Positions 12,473 through 21,233 of a DNA stretch of 64,000 bases are shown piece after piece (within the stretch, counting starts at the first letter, position 1; each line of letters starts with the position of its first letter). Source of the DNA: Streptomyces sp. NBC_00513 (GTDB lineage: Bacteria; Actinomycetota; Actinomycetes; Streptomycetales; Streptomycetaceae); the NCBI RefSeq assembly GCF_041431415.1, contig NZ_CP107845.1:7192001-7256000 (forward strand). The letters run 5' to 3'. A program made the position numbers and the translations under genes. Below the pieces are notes generated by a model. The model saw nothing but the letters and a program-made list of their open reading frames with translations, made no database searches and was not told the DNA's origin.

Positions 12473-13083
12473 TCCGTCGCCGCCAGAAGGGCGTGCACCG
12501 AGGTCTCCATGGCACGGTGCGCCGCGTCGATGTCGAGGCCGCTGCTGCGCCAGTGGTACCAGGCACCCCAGGTGGTCACGGCGTCCAGACCGTTGAGCAG
12601 GTCGGCCGCCCGGTCGGCCGGCGCCCGGTCGAGCTCCTCGGCGAAGACCGTCGCCAAGCGCTCGCGCGCCAGGTCCAGCACCTGTCGGGTGACCTCGTCG
12701 ATCCGCTCGGACCGACGCTCCAGGCGCAGGGTCGTCAGCTGAGCCGGTGTGATCCATTCCAGGATCCTGGCGCGCTGTTCCGTGAGGGCCGCGACCCGGG
12801 CGGTGCGCGCGCCCTGTGTCGGCAGGGGTTGGATCTGCTCGATCAGCTGCTCCAACCTGCGGGCGATGGCGGTTTCGACCAACTGGGCCATGTCCGCGAA
12901 ATGGTGGAACACCAGCCGGCGGGACACGCCCGCGCGCTCGGCCACGCGATCCGCGGCGAAGTGCGTCTCCCCCTCGTCGAGCAGCGCCAGCACGGCATCC
13001 GCGATCTTCACGCGCGACTGCCGTCCGCGCTCCGCGCGGCCGTCCGGAGCGCGGTCCTCTGCCTGCTGAGCCACGTGCTCCAC
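12439..13083 (-). CDS. TetR-family transcriptional regulator
   Basis: About 214 residues. The N-terminal TetR helix-turn-helix spans roughly residues 20-70 (KIADAVLALLDEGETHFAADRVAERAGVSRRLVFHHFADMAQLV); the rest is the helical ligand-binding and dimer domain. The GTG at 13083 (VEHVAQQ) follows GAGGAAG; a GTG 9 bases further in is also possible. It diverges from a short-chain dehydrogenase whose promoter region holds a perfect 20-bp palindrome, the likely operator (inference). Ligand unknown. Confidence 0.88.
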   Translation of the reverse strand: MEHVAQQAEDRAPDGRAERGRQSRVKIADAVLALLDEGETHFAADRVAERAGVSRRLVFHHFADMAQLVETAIARRLEQLIEQIQPLPTQGARTARVAALTEQRARILEWITPAQLTTLRLERRSERIDEVTRQVLDLARERLATVFAEELDRAPADRAADLLNGLDAVTTWGAWYHWRSSGLDIDAAHRAMETSVHALLAATDQTADPADPGR

Positions 13084-13293
13084 CCTGCTTCCTCGCGGCC
13101 GTCGATCAACAGGGGGATTGTCGCAAACGGCGGCCCGCCCCCGGGTGAGGCGTCCGGCGGGGGACGCCTCCTCCGCCGGTTCGCGGACGGTCCCTCGCCG
13201 GCCCCTTCCGAGCCAACCACGCTGCGCGAGGGGGGTGTTCGGGAGTCCACGCAGTCCGGTTCCCGACGTGGACACGCCGGGACCCACTCTCTA

Positions 13294-13313
13294 TTGTTCG
13301 TTCGAACGAACAA
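13294..13313. promoter_or_regulatory. Perfect 20-bp palindrome, probable TetR operator
   Basis: TTGTTCGTTC at 13294-13303 is followed directly by its exact reverse complement at 13304-13313. It ends 16 bases before the dehydrogenase ATG and touches the ribosome-binding region. Even-length symmetric sites of this size are typical of TetR repressors, and a divergent TetR gene begins 210 bases away. Confidence 0.75.
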
Positions 13314-13329
13314 GAAGGAGGATCTTGGG

Positions 13330-14121
13330 ATGCGCATCACCGGATCGACCGTTCTCCTCACCGGCGTCACGGGTGGCATAGGCCTGACGCTGGCCCGCGC
13401 GCTCACCGCGAAGGGCGCGAAACTCGTGATCACGGGACGTCGGGAGGAGGCCCTCAAGGCCGTGGCCGACGAACTCGGCGCCCGATCCGTCCTCGCCGAT
13501 CTCGCCGACCCGGACGACGTCACCCGTCTCGCCGAGGCCTGCCCCGACACGGACATCCTCATCGCCAACGCGGCCCTTCCGTCCAGCGGCGACCTGCTCG
13601 ACTACACGCCCGAGCAGGTCGACCGCTCCCTGGCCGTGAACCTGCGCGCCCCCGTCATGCTGACCCGCCTGCTCGCGCCCCGCATGGTCGAGGCGGGCAA
13701 GGGCCACATCGTGCTCGTCGGCTCGATCTCCGGGAAGGCCGCCACCAAGTCCTCCTCGCTCTACAACGCCTCGAAGTTCGGCCTGCGCGGCTTCGCGCTG
13801 GCCTTCCGCCAGGACCTGCGGGGCACCGGTGTCGGACTCTCGCTCGTCCAACCGGGATACGTACGGGACGCGGGCATGTTCGCCGCGACGGGATCGACCC
13901 CTCCGGGCGGCGTACGGACGGTGGCGCCGGAGGACGTGGCTCGGGGCGTGACGCGCGCCGTCGAGCGCGACCTGTGCGAAGTCAACGTGGCCCCGATCGA
14001 GCTGAGGCTGCTCAGTGCCATCGCCGGCCAGTTCCCGGCCTTCTCCGAGAGGGTGCAGCGCCGCGCGGGAGTGGACGGCACGGTGAGCCGGATCGTGGAG
14101 GCGCAGCGCGGAAGTCGGTGA
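13330..14121 (+). CDS. Short-chain dehydrogenase/reductase
   Basis: A 263-residue NAD(P)-dependent oxidoreductase of the classical SDR family. It shows the Gly-rich cofactor motif TGVTGGIGLTLA near residue 11, NAA (the NAG position), the Ser in VGSISGK and the catalytic Tyr and Lys in LYNASKFGL. The ATG is set by the AAGGAGG site 9 bases upstream. Substrate unknown. Control by the divergent TetR protein through the adjoining palindrome is likely. Confidence 0.92.
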   Translation: MRITGSTVLLTGVTGGIGLTLARALTAKGAKLVITGRREEALKAVADELGARSVLADLADPDDVTRLAEACPDTDILIANAALPSSGDLLDYTPEQVDRSLAVNLRAPVMLTRLLAPRMVEAGKGHIVLVGSISGKAATKSSSLYNASKFGLRGFALAFRQDLRGTGVGLSLVQPGYVRDAGMFAATGSTPPGGVRTVAPEDVARGVTRAVERDLCEVNVAPIELRLLSAIAGQFPAFSERVQRRAGVDGTVSRIVEAQRGSR

Positions 14122-14265
14122 GCGGACACCGGCGGGGCGGGCCGCGTACCCGGAAAGGGGGAGCGGGTGAAGTGGCTCCCCGCCGCGTTCGTGCGGGCCG
14201 AACGGCGGGCGGCGGTGGCGCACCGCGGGTGAACCCGCCCCGGTGCCTCGGCGAGACGGGGCGTC

Positions 14266-14289
14266 CCGGGTGAGTCACGTCTCACCCGG
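14266..14289 (+). terminator. Hairpin after SDR gene
   Basis: A 9-bp stem (14266-14274 with 14281-14289) and 6-base loop lie between the dehydrogenase and the PadR promoter, consistent with termination of the upstream gene. Confidence 0.5.
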
Positions 14290-14303
14290 CCTCTGCGACT
14301 TGT

Positions 14304-14323
14304 CTATGCAACGAGTTGCATAG
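14304..14323. promoter_or_regulatory. Probable PadR operator
   Basis: CTATGCAAC and GTTGCATAG form a 9-bp inverted repeat around a 2-base centre, 13 bases before the padR-like start codon. ATGCAA/TTGCAT-containing dyads are characteristic of PadR binding sites, so autoregulation is likely (inference). Confidence 0.75.
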
Positions 14324-14335
14324 AAGGATCGCGGT

Positions 14336-14905
14336 ATGGCGCTCGAACACGCGATCCTCGTCTCGCTGCTGGAGAAGCCGGGCTCCGGCTATGAGCTGGC
14401 CCGGCGCTTCGAGCGGTCCATCGGCTACTTCTGGACCGCCACCCACCAGCAGATCTACCGCGTGCTCAAGCGCATGGAGAGCGACGGCCTGCTCGCCGTC
14501 CGCGAGGTGCCGCAACAGGGCCGCCCGGACAAGAAGGAATACTCCGTCGCCGACGCCGGGCGCACCGCGCTCTCCGGGTGGCTGCACGAACCGATCGAGC
14601 CCGAGAGCCTGCGGCACGACCTCGCCGTGAAGATCCGCGGCGCGGCCTTCGACGACCCGGCCGCGCTCACCCGCGAGGTCGAACGGCACCGCCAGGTACA
14701 CGCCGACCGCCTCGCGCACTACCTCGCCGGGGAACGGCGCGACTTCACCGGGCCCGAGGCCCCCACGCCGCCCGACGCCGGGCAGGAACTGCAACACGTC
14801 GTGCTGCGCGGCGGCATCGCGTACGAACGCATGACCGTCGCCTGGCTCGACGACGTACTCGCCACCGTCCGCCGGATCGGCGAGTCCTCCCAACCGGACG
14901 CCTGA
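14336..14905 (+). CDS. PadR-family transcriptional regulator
   Basis: A 189-residue regulator. Residues 1-80 form the PadR winged helix (ALEHAILVSLLEKPGSGYELARRF and the wing at GRPDKKEYSVADAG); the remainder is the helical Vir/PadR C-terminal domain used for dimerisation. It starts 13 bases after a TTGCAT-type palindrome and is followed 78 bases downstream, in the same direction, by an acyl-CoA dehydrogenase, so the two probably form one autoregulated unit. Confidence 0.92.
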   Translation: MALEHAILVSLLEKPGSGYELARRFERSIGYFWTATHQQIYRVLKRMESDGLLAVREVPQQGRPDKKEYSVADAGRTALSGWLHEPIEPESLRHDLAVKIRGAAFDDPAALTREVERHRQVHADRLAHYLAGERRDFTGPEAPTPPDAGQELQHVVLRGGIAYERMTVAWLDDVLATVRRIGESSQPDA

Positions 14906-14983
14906 CCGCGCCCACCCCCGGCTCCACATCACCGACTCCGCACCTCCCAGCCGTACCCCCGACCCCTCGGAAGGCGAACCTCC

Positions 14984-16702
14984 ATGGCCGACCCGTTGCT
15001 GTTCAACCCGCGCACCTACGACCCGCGGCACTTCGACCCCGAGACCCGCAGGCTGCTGCGCGCCACCGTCGACTGGTTCGAGGAGCGCGGCAAGCGCCGG
15101 CTGATCGAGGACTACCGGTCCCGCGCCTGGCTGGGCGACTTCCTCGCCTTCTCCGCCAAGGAAGGCCTGTTCGCCACCTTCCTCACCCCGGCTTCCGCCT
15201 CCGCGCAGGAGGGCCGGCGCTGGGACACCGCCCGGATCGCCGCCCTCAACGAGATCTTCGGGTTCTACGGTCTCGACTACTGGTACGCGTGGCAGGTGAC
15301 CATCCTCGGTCTCGGGCCCGTCTGGCAGAGCGACAACGCCGACGCCCGCAGCCGTGCGGCCGAACTCCTCGACCAGGGCGAGGTGTTCGCCTTCGGCCTG
15401 TCCGAGAAGACGCACGGCGCCGACATCTACTCCACCGACATGCTCCTGGAGCCCGACGGCGACGGCGGGTTCCGGGCGAGCGGCTCCAAGTACTACATCG
15501 GCAACGGCAACGCCGCCGGCCTGGTGTCCGTCTTCGGTCGCCGCACCGACGTCGAGGGCCCCGACGGGTACGTCTTCTTCGCGGCCGACAGCCGCCACCC
15601 GTCGTACGAGCTCGTGAAGAACGTCGTCGACTCCTCGAAGTACGTCAGCGAGTTCCGTCTGACGGACTACCCGGTCACCCCGCAGGACGTCCTGCACACC
15701 GGCCGGGCCGCCTTCGACGCCGCCCTCAACACGGTCAACGTGGGCAAGTTCAACCTCTGCACCGCCTCCATCGGCATCTGCGAGCACGCGATGTACGAGG
15801 CCGTCACCCACGCGCACAACCGCGTGCTCTACGGGCGCCCCGTCACCGCCTTCCCGCACGTGCGGCGCGAGTTGAGCGACGCGTACGTCCGCCTCGTGGG
15901 AATGAAGCTCTTCAGCGACCGCGCCGTGGACTACTTCCGCTCCGCGGGCCCCGACGACCGCCGGTACCTGCTGTTCAATCCGATGACGAAGATGAAGGTG
16001 ACCACCGAGGGCGAGAAGGTCATCGACCTCCTGTGGGACGTCATCGCCGCCAAGGGCTTCGAGAAGGACACGTACTTCGCCCAGGCCGCCGTCGAGATCC
16101 GCGGGCTGCCCAAGCTGGAGGGCACGGTCCACGTCAACCTCGCGCTGATCCTCAAGTTCATGCGCAACCACCTGCTGGACCCGGCCGACTACGCACCCGT
16201 CCCGACCCGGCTCGACGCCGCCGACGACGCGTTCCTCTTCCGCCAGGGCCCCGCCCGGGGCCTGGGTTCCGTGCGCTTCCACGACTGGCGCACCGCCTAC
16301 GAGGCGTACGCCGAGGTCCCGAACGTCGCGCGGCTGCGCGAGCAGGCGGACGCGCTGTGCGAGTTCGTGGCCACCGCCGCCCCCGACGAGGAGCAGAGCC
16401 GCGACCTGGACCTGCTGCTCGCCGTGGGCCAACTGTTCGCCCTCGTGGTCCACGGCCAGCTGATCCTGGAGCAGGCCCGCCTCACGGGCCTGGACGAGGA
16501 CGTGCTGGACGAACTGTTCTCCGTCCTCGTGCGCGACTTCTCCGCGCACGCCGTCGAACTGCACGGCAAGGACTCCGCCACCGCGCAGCAGCAGGACTGG
16601 GCACTCGGCGCGGTACGACGCCCCGTCGTGGACGAGGCGCGCTCGGCGCGCGTGTGGGCGCGGGTCGAGGCGCTGTCCGGGACGTACGAGATGGCGCCGT
16701 AG
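14984..16702 (+). CDS. Acyl-CoA dehydrogenase family protein
   Basis: A 572-residue flavoenzyme-like protein. The middle region carries acyl-CoA dehydrogenase features (FGLSEKTHGADIYSTD for the flavin/substrate segment, ASGSKYYIGNGNAAGLVSVFGR, later GFEKDTYFAQAAVEIRG). It is longer than the usual 380-400 residues because of extended N- and C-terminal helical parts, as in larger ACAD subgroups. GGAAGG precedes the ATG. It is downstream of the PadR regulator and ends before an imperfect hairpin. A fatty or aromatic acyl-CoA substrate is plausible but not shown. Confidence 0.88.
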   Translation: MADPLLFNPRTYDPRHFDPETRRLLRATVDWFEERGKRRLIEDYRSRAWLGDFLAFSAKEGLFATFLTPASASAQEGRRWDTARIAALNEIFGFYGLDYWYAWQVTILGLGPVWQSDNADARSRAAELLDQGEVFAFGLSEKTHGADIYSTDMLLEPDGDGGFRASGSKYYIGNGNAAGLVSVFGRRTDVEGPDGYVFFAADSRHPSYELVKNVVDSSKYVSEFRLTDYPVTPQDVLHTGRAAFDAALNTVNVGKFNLCTASIGICEHAMYEAVTHAHNRVLYGRPVTAFPHVRRELSDAYVRLVGMKLFSDRAVDYFRSAGPDDRRYLLFNPMTKMKVTTEGEKVIDLLWDVIAAKGFEKDTYFAQAAVEIRGLPKLEGTVHVNLALILKFMRNHLLDPADYAPVPTRLDAADDAFLFRQGPARGLGSVRFHDWRTAYEAYAEVPNVARLREQADALCEFVATAAPDEEQSRDLDLLLAVGQLFALVVHGQLILEQARLTGLDEDVLDELFSVLVRDFSAHAVELHGKDSATAQQQDWALGAVRRPVVDEARSARVWARVEALSGTYEMAP

Positions 16703-16710
16703 CCGTCACC

Positions 16711-16747
16711 GCCGCCCGGCTCACCGCAGGTCGGTGAGCCAGGCGGC
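16711..16747 (+). terminator. Terminator hairpin after acyl-CoA dehydrogenase
   Basis: A 15-bp stem with one mismatch (16711-16725 with 16733-16747) and 7-base loop begins 9 bases after the stop codon. Confidence 0.65.
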
Positions 16748-16801
16748 GGGGGAGCGCGTACCGGGTCACCAACCGGGCCGCACCTCCGTCACTATGGTGG
16801 C

Positions 16802-17395
16802 GTGCACCGCTTCCGCTTCCCGCGCTACCTGCTCATATGGATGTCCTGTACGGCCGCCAGCGTGACGGCCGTCATGGCCACCGTCGACTTCGTGACGGGC
16901 TCCACCCGACCGAAACCCCCGGTCGCCCGGTCGGCGCCGACCGTGTTCCCCTCATCGAGCCCGCCGGCGTCGGTCACCGCCTCCGCTTCCGCGTCCGTCT
17001 CCGCGAGTGCCTCCACTTCGCCCTCGGCTCCCGGCCCGCAGGCCTCCTCGCCGTCGCCCTCCGCCGCGAACACGCCGCGCCCGTCCGCGCCGAGCAACCG
17101 CGCGAGCGCCTCCTCCACCCAGAGCGGCACACCCCGCACCCCGGCCCAGAGCTGCGAGCGGGGCGGGTCGGGTCCGCACACCATCCCGTCGACGGGCGGC
17201 AAGGCGACCGTGCGGTACGGAAACGACGGGGTGTGCCTGATCTCCGCGGTTCCGGCGCCCGGATTCAAGGTGGCCACCGCCCAATCCGCCGACGACACGC
17301 TGACCGTCACCTTCTCCGGCAGCGGTCACCGTTCGCAGATCACGGCGACCGTCGTGCCGTCGGCGAGGGCCACCGTGCTGGAGACGTCCTTCTGA
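16802..17395 (+). CDS. Membrane-anchored or secreted Ser/Pro-rich protein
   Basis: A 197-residue protein with one N-terminal hydrophobic segment (about residues 8-28), a long Ser/Ala/Pro-rich spacer (about 40-115) and a compact C-terminal domain with two Cys residues (QSCERGG and GVCLISAV) ending TVLETSF. The layout suggests an extracytoplasmic domain held off the membrane by a flexible stalk. I do not recognise the domain. GTG at 16802 is the only reasonable start. It precedes a two-component system by 186 bases and might be a sensor accessory or target (inference). Confidence 0.7.
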   Translation: MHRFRFPRYLLIWMSCTAASVTAVMATVDFVTGSTRPKPPVARSAPTVFPSSSPPASVTASASASVSASASTSPSAPGPQASSPSPSAANTPRPSAPSNRASASSTQSGTPRTPAQSCERGGSGPHTIPSTGGKATVRYGNDGVCLISAVPAPGFKVATAQSADDTLTVTFSGSGHRSQITATVVPSARATVLETSF

Positions 17396-17581
17396 CGCGG
17401 TCGGCGAGCCCGCCGCGGCCGAACGCCGACGTGGTGACGGACCATCCGGTCCCCCTGAACGTCACCGGAAAGGGCAGCACATTTCGGTGACCGACATCCG
17501 GTGGAATGTCGGAAAGGCTGTGGAGAGTGACACCCGGCTCCTCGATTCCGGTCAAATGGAGCGCTGGATAAGGTGTCCCGC

Positions 17582-18304
17582 ATGCCCCGTGTACTCGTCG
17601 TCGAGGACGACCCCCGCATTCGCGCGTTCCTGATCGAAATACTCTCCGAGCAGGGGTACGCCGTCCACAACACAGGCGACGGTTTCGGAGCCTTGCGGGA
17701 AATCACCCGGACGTCGTTCGACGCGGTCGTGCTCGACCTCGGGCTGCCGGACCTGGACGGAGGCGACGCACTCCGCATGATCAGGGGCATATCCCCGGTG
17801 CCCGTGGTGGTCGCCACCGCCCGCGACGACGAGGCGGAGATCATCAGGCTGCTCAACGCGGGCGCCGACGACTACCTGGTCAAACCGTTCTCGGGCGGCC
17901 AACTCGTGGCCCGCCTCTCCGCGGTGCTGCGCCGCACGACGGGAACGCACACCACGGATCCGGCCGGCGCTCCCCGTCCGGCCGGCCCGGCCGACCTGAT
18001 GCGGCCGGTGTCCGTCGGTCAATTGACGCTGGACCCCTTGGCCCGCACCGCCGTCCTCGCCGGACGGGAACTCCGGTTCACCCGCCGAGAGTTCGATCTC
18101 CTGGCATTCCTCGCCCATCACGCGGGACAGGTCGTCTCCAAGCGTCGGCTCCTCAGCGAGGTGTGGCGCGAACCCTACGTGGACGACCAGACGGTCGACG
18201 TGCACCTCTCGGCAGTGCGTCGCAAACTCGGCGAGAGCGCCGCCGCGCCCCGCTATCTGAGGACCGTGCGGGGAGTCGGCATCAAAATGGTGGAACCCCG
18301 TTGA
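17582..18304 (+). CDS. OmpR/PhoB-type response regulator
   Basis: About 240 residues. The receiver domain has the acidic pair in VVEDDP (residues 8-10), phosphoacceptor Asp52 in LDLGLPDLDG and Lys101 in LVKPF. The C-terminal winged helix (about 145-238) includes REFDLLAFLAHHAGQVVSKRRLL and VDVHLSAVRRKLGE. The ATG at 17582 has AAGGTG upstream; a GTG 9 bases earlier is possible. The histidine kinase start overlaps its stop (TTGA), so the pair is translationally coupled. Confidence 0.93.
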   Translation: MPRVLVVEDDPRIRAFLIEILSEQGYAVHNTGDGFGALREITRTSFDAVVLDLGLPDLDGGDALRMIRGISPVPVVVATARDDEAEIIRLLNAGADDYLVKPFSGGQLVARLSAVLRRTTGTHTTDPAGAPRPAGPADLMRPVSVGQLTLDPLARTAVLAGRELRFTRREFDLLAFLAHHAGQVVSKRRLLSEVWREPYVDDQTVDVHLSAVRRKLGESAAAPRYLRTVRGVGIKMVEPR

Positions 18305-19722
18305 GACGCTCCCTGGCGGGAGTGGCCCTCGCCGTCACCTCCATGGTCGCCCTCTCGTTCCTGATCCCGCTCGCCGTACTGGTCATGTCCTTGGCCCGGG
18401 AACAGAGCATCACGGCCGCCGAACAACCGGCCGCCGCCATGGCGCCCATCCTGACCCTGACCACCGACCCCGACGACCTCCGGGAATCCATGGCGGGCCT
18501 GGACCGGGCGGAACACCTGGCCATCCACCTGCCCGACGCGCGCGAACTCGGCACCAGTCACGCCCCCGCCGAGCTGCTCGAACGGGCCAAACAGGGCCGG
18601 GAGTCCATCTCCCAGGACGTGCCCGGCGGCGGCTGGATCTTCCTCCAGCCGGTCGTGCTCCCGCACGATCGGGTCGCCGTCGTCGAGAACTTCGTCCCGG
18701 AGGACGACCTGACCCGGGGTGTCGCCGCCTCGTGGACCGTGATGCTGGTCCTGGCGGTCGGCCTGCTCATCGGCTCGGTACTCGTCGCCGACCGCCTCGG
18801 CGCGAAGGTCGTCCGGTCCTCGAAGGAACTCGCCCAGGCGTCCTACGTACTGGGGGAGGGCAACCTCGACACCCGTGTCGTCCCCATGGGACCCAGCGAA
18901 CTGCGCGACGCCGGCGTGGCCTTCAACGCCATGGCCGACCGGATGACCGAACTCCTCGCCATCGAAAGGGAACTCGTCGCGGACCTCTCCCACCGGCTGC
19001 GCACCCCGCTGACGGCACTGCACCTCGCCACCGAACGGATGGGACCGAGCCTGGAGTCGGGCAGGGTCGAGGCCGCGGTCGGCGCACTGGAGGCGGAACT
19101 CCAGGCGATCATCACCACCGCACGCACCCCGCTCGCCATGGGTCCGATGGGGCGCGCCCTGCGCGAGGCGGGCGACACGGGCACCGCGACGCCGGCGGCC
19201 CACGGGAAGACGGCGGGGGAGCGGTGCGAGGCGGCCGAGGTGATCCGCCGCCGGGCGGGCTTCTGGGCCGTACTCGCCGAACAGCAGGGAAGACGCTGCT
19301 CCTTGCGCATCGCCGAGGAGGCCACCACCGTCGACCTCGCCCACGACGACGTGGCCGCCGTCGTGGACGCCCTGGTGGGGAACGTGTTCCGGTACACGGA
19401 CGACGGCACGGCGTTCACGATCGCCGTGGACCGCACCGCGCAGGCGGTGGAACTGCTGGTCGAGGACGCCGGCCCCGGCATCCCCGACCCGGACCAGGCG
19501 TTGACGCGCGGGAGCAGCACCGGATCGACGGGCCTGGGGCTGGACATCGTCCGGCGGGCGGCGACGGCGACCGGAGGCACCGTACGGATCGGGCGTGCCG
19601 CCCTGGGAGGCGCCTCCGTACGCGTCACCTTCGGCCTGTCCACCGGCTCCTCCACCGACACCGCCCGGCGCTCCCTGCGCGGTCGGCGCCGACGCGGCGG
19701 CAGACGACAGCAGACGGACTGA
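18301..19722 (+). CDS. Two-component sensor histidine kinase
   Basis: About 473 residues starting at a TTG that overlaps the response-regulator stop. Two membrane helices (about 8-32 and 143-165) enclose an extracytoplasmic sensor region; a HAMP segment follows, then the phosphoacceptor His231 in [12 protein letters not shown] and an ATPase domain with the N-box LVGNVFRYTDDG, the G1 box EDAGPGIP and the G2 box GSTGLGLDIV. The basic tail GRRRRGGRRQQ is unusual. Its partner is the regulator just upstream. Stimulus unknown. Confidence 0.92.
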   Translation: MRRSLAGVALAVTSMVALSFLIPLAVLVMSLAREQSITAAEQPAAAMAPILTLTTDPDDLRESMAGLDRAEHLAIHLPDARELGTSHAPAELLERAKQGRESISQDVPGGGWIFLQPVVLPHDRVAVVENFVPEDDLTRGVAASWTVMLVLAVGLLIGSVLVADRLGAKVVRSSKELAQASYVLGEGNLDTRVVPMGPSELRDAGVAFNAMADRMTELLAIERELVADLSHRLRTPLTALHLATERMGPSLESGRVEAAVGALEAELQAIITTARTPLAMGPMGRALREAGDTGTATPAAHGKTAGERCEAAEVIRRRAGFWAVLAEQQGRRCSLRIAEEATTVDLAHDDVAAVVDALVGNVFRYTDDGTAFTIAVDRTAQAVELLVEDAGPGIPDPDQALTRGSSTGSTGLGLDIVRRAATATGGTVRIGRAALGGASVRVTFGLSTGSSTDTARRSLRGRRRRGGRRQQTD

Positions 19723-19953
19723 CCGGTCGGCCCCGGCGGTGGCCGGCGCGGGCGGACACCGGCACGATCCGACACCGGTCGCGAGCACCGAAGTCTGAGC
19801 GGTTCCTTAAGGGCACCTGCGGGCTCCCTTCAGAGGCCGTCCGGCGGCCCGTGCGACTCGTACAGTCGTACGGAGCCGCCCGACACCGGCGCGGCACCAC
19901 GCCCGTGGCGCGACCCGGCGTGTGCGACACCCGCCTGTACGGAGGCCCCTGCC

Positions 19954-20787
19954 ATGCGAACCCCCCAGCCCCGCATACCCGGCGGCCACCGCGCCGCGCG
20001 TCACCCGCGGGCCCGGCGCGTGGTCCTGGCCGCCGTGGGGACCCTGGCGGCCGGCACGGTGGGAGTGCTCGCCCTGGACTTCGCGGGCGACTCGGCGGGG
20101 AACGCCCGCACGGCCGACTCCGACGTCCGGGCGGACTCCCTCCCGGCCGGAGGATCCGCGTCCGCGTCCGACTCCGCGACGACGCGGAGCGCACGGCCGA
20201 CGGAGTCCGCGTCCCCCACCGCGACCGCCTCGCCGAGCCCGACGACCTCGTCCGCCTCGCCGAAGGCCTCCGCGACGACCCCCACGGCCACCGCACCCCG
20301 TGACACGACCGAGAAGAAGGCGGCCCCCGGCCCGGCCCCCGCCCCCGTCAAGCCGGCCGGCAAACCCAGGAAGCCCGCACCGGCCGACCCCGTCCCGCCC
20401 CCCTCGGGGGCGGTCGCCCAGGTCATCAGCCTGGTGAACGCCGAACGCCGGCAGGCCGGCTGCGGCGACCTGACGGCGAACGCCAAACTGACCTCCGCGG
20501 CCCAGTCGTACACCGGGGTGATGGCCCGCTCCGGAGAGCTCTCCCACACCGGACCGGACGGATCCACCATGTCGGGCCGCATCAGCGCGACCGGCTACAA
20601 GTGGTCCGCGACGGGCGAGAACATCGCCAGGGGACAGGCGAACGCGACGGAGGTCATGGACTCCTGGATGAAGAGCCCCGGGCACCGCGCGAACATCCTG
20701 AACTGCAACTTCACCGAGATCGGCGTCGGCGTCGTGCAGGGCGGCGGGGGCCCGTGGTGGACCCAGGACTTCGCCCGCCCCCAGTAG
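19954..20787 (+). CDS. Exported CAP/SCP-domain protein
   Basis: A 277-residue protein with an N-terminal hydrophobic segment (about 20-42), a long low-complexity Ser/Thr/Pro/Ala stalk (about 55-145) and a C-terminal CAP domain (about 150-277) with the conserved His in GELSHTGPDG, ENIARGQ, and HRANILNCNFTEIGVG. CAP proteins are secreted and of diverse function. GGAGG lies 9 bases before the ATG. It follows the two-component system in the same direction, with 231 bases between, and is terminated by a strong hairpin. Confidence 0.9.
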   Translation: MRTPQPRIPGGHRAARHPRARRVVLAAVGTLAAGTVGVLALDFAGDSAGNARTADSDVRADSLPAGGSASASDSATTRSARPTESASPTATASPSPTTSSASPKASATTPTATAPRDTTEKKAAPGPAPAPVKPAGKPRKPAPADPVPPPSGAVAQVISLVNAERRQAGCGDLTANAKLTSAAQSYTGVMARSGELSHTGPDGSTMSGRISATGYKWSATGENIARGQANATEVMDSWMKSPGHRANILNCNFTEIGVGVVQGGGGPWWTQDFARPQ

Positions 20788-20884
20788 CGGGGCCGCGACC
20801 CCGGCGCCGCGACCCCGGCGAACAGGGCCCCGCGCACCCGGTCTCCGCGACGGCTCCGCCGTGCCGGGACCGGACGACGACCAC

Positions 20885-20918
20885 GGCCGTCCGCACCGCT
20901 CCCCCGGTGCGGACGGCC
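20885..20918 (+). terminator. Terminator hairpin after CAP-domain gene
   Basis: A perfect 14-bp stem (20885-20898 with 20905-20918) and 6-base loop. The rest of the 446-base gap to cvnA (to 21233) is less GC-rich from about 20990 onward, as expected of a promoter region. TTGACC occurs at about 21032 but no matching -10 is evident, and no gene is supported there. Confidence 0.75.
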
Positions 20919-21233
20919 CTTCCGTGTGCGGCCCTTTACCCGATCCCGCCGAATGGCGTCAGGTCACCCGGGCATGGTGACCTGAACGCTCCACGAAGAG
21001 TGTTCGAATGATCGAGCGCCGATTCAATTGCCTTGACCGCGAATGGTGTTCTCAACAGCGACCTTTCCGAACGGGGGTCGCATCGAACACCTTTCCCCTT
21101 CGCCCACGTCATGGCGCATTATCGTTCCTCCGTCTGATGAACAACAACGAAACTCCGGACCAGTCGAGTTGGCCCCGTTAAGCTCCCGCCCATCGGTCAT
21201 AAGATCCCCTCTTTCGATGGCTCGAGGAACTTG

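Noticed and set aside
14282..16564. A 760-codon open frame on the minus strand across padR and the acyl-CoA dehydrogenase
   Set aside because: It is antisense to two genes with clear motifs; its translation is Val/Gly/Glu/Arg-rich with no domain, the usual GC-rich mirror frame.
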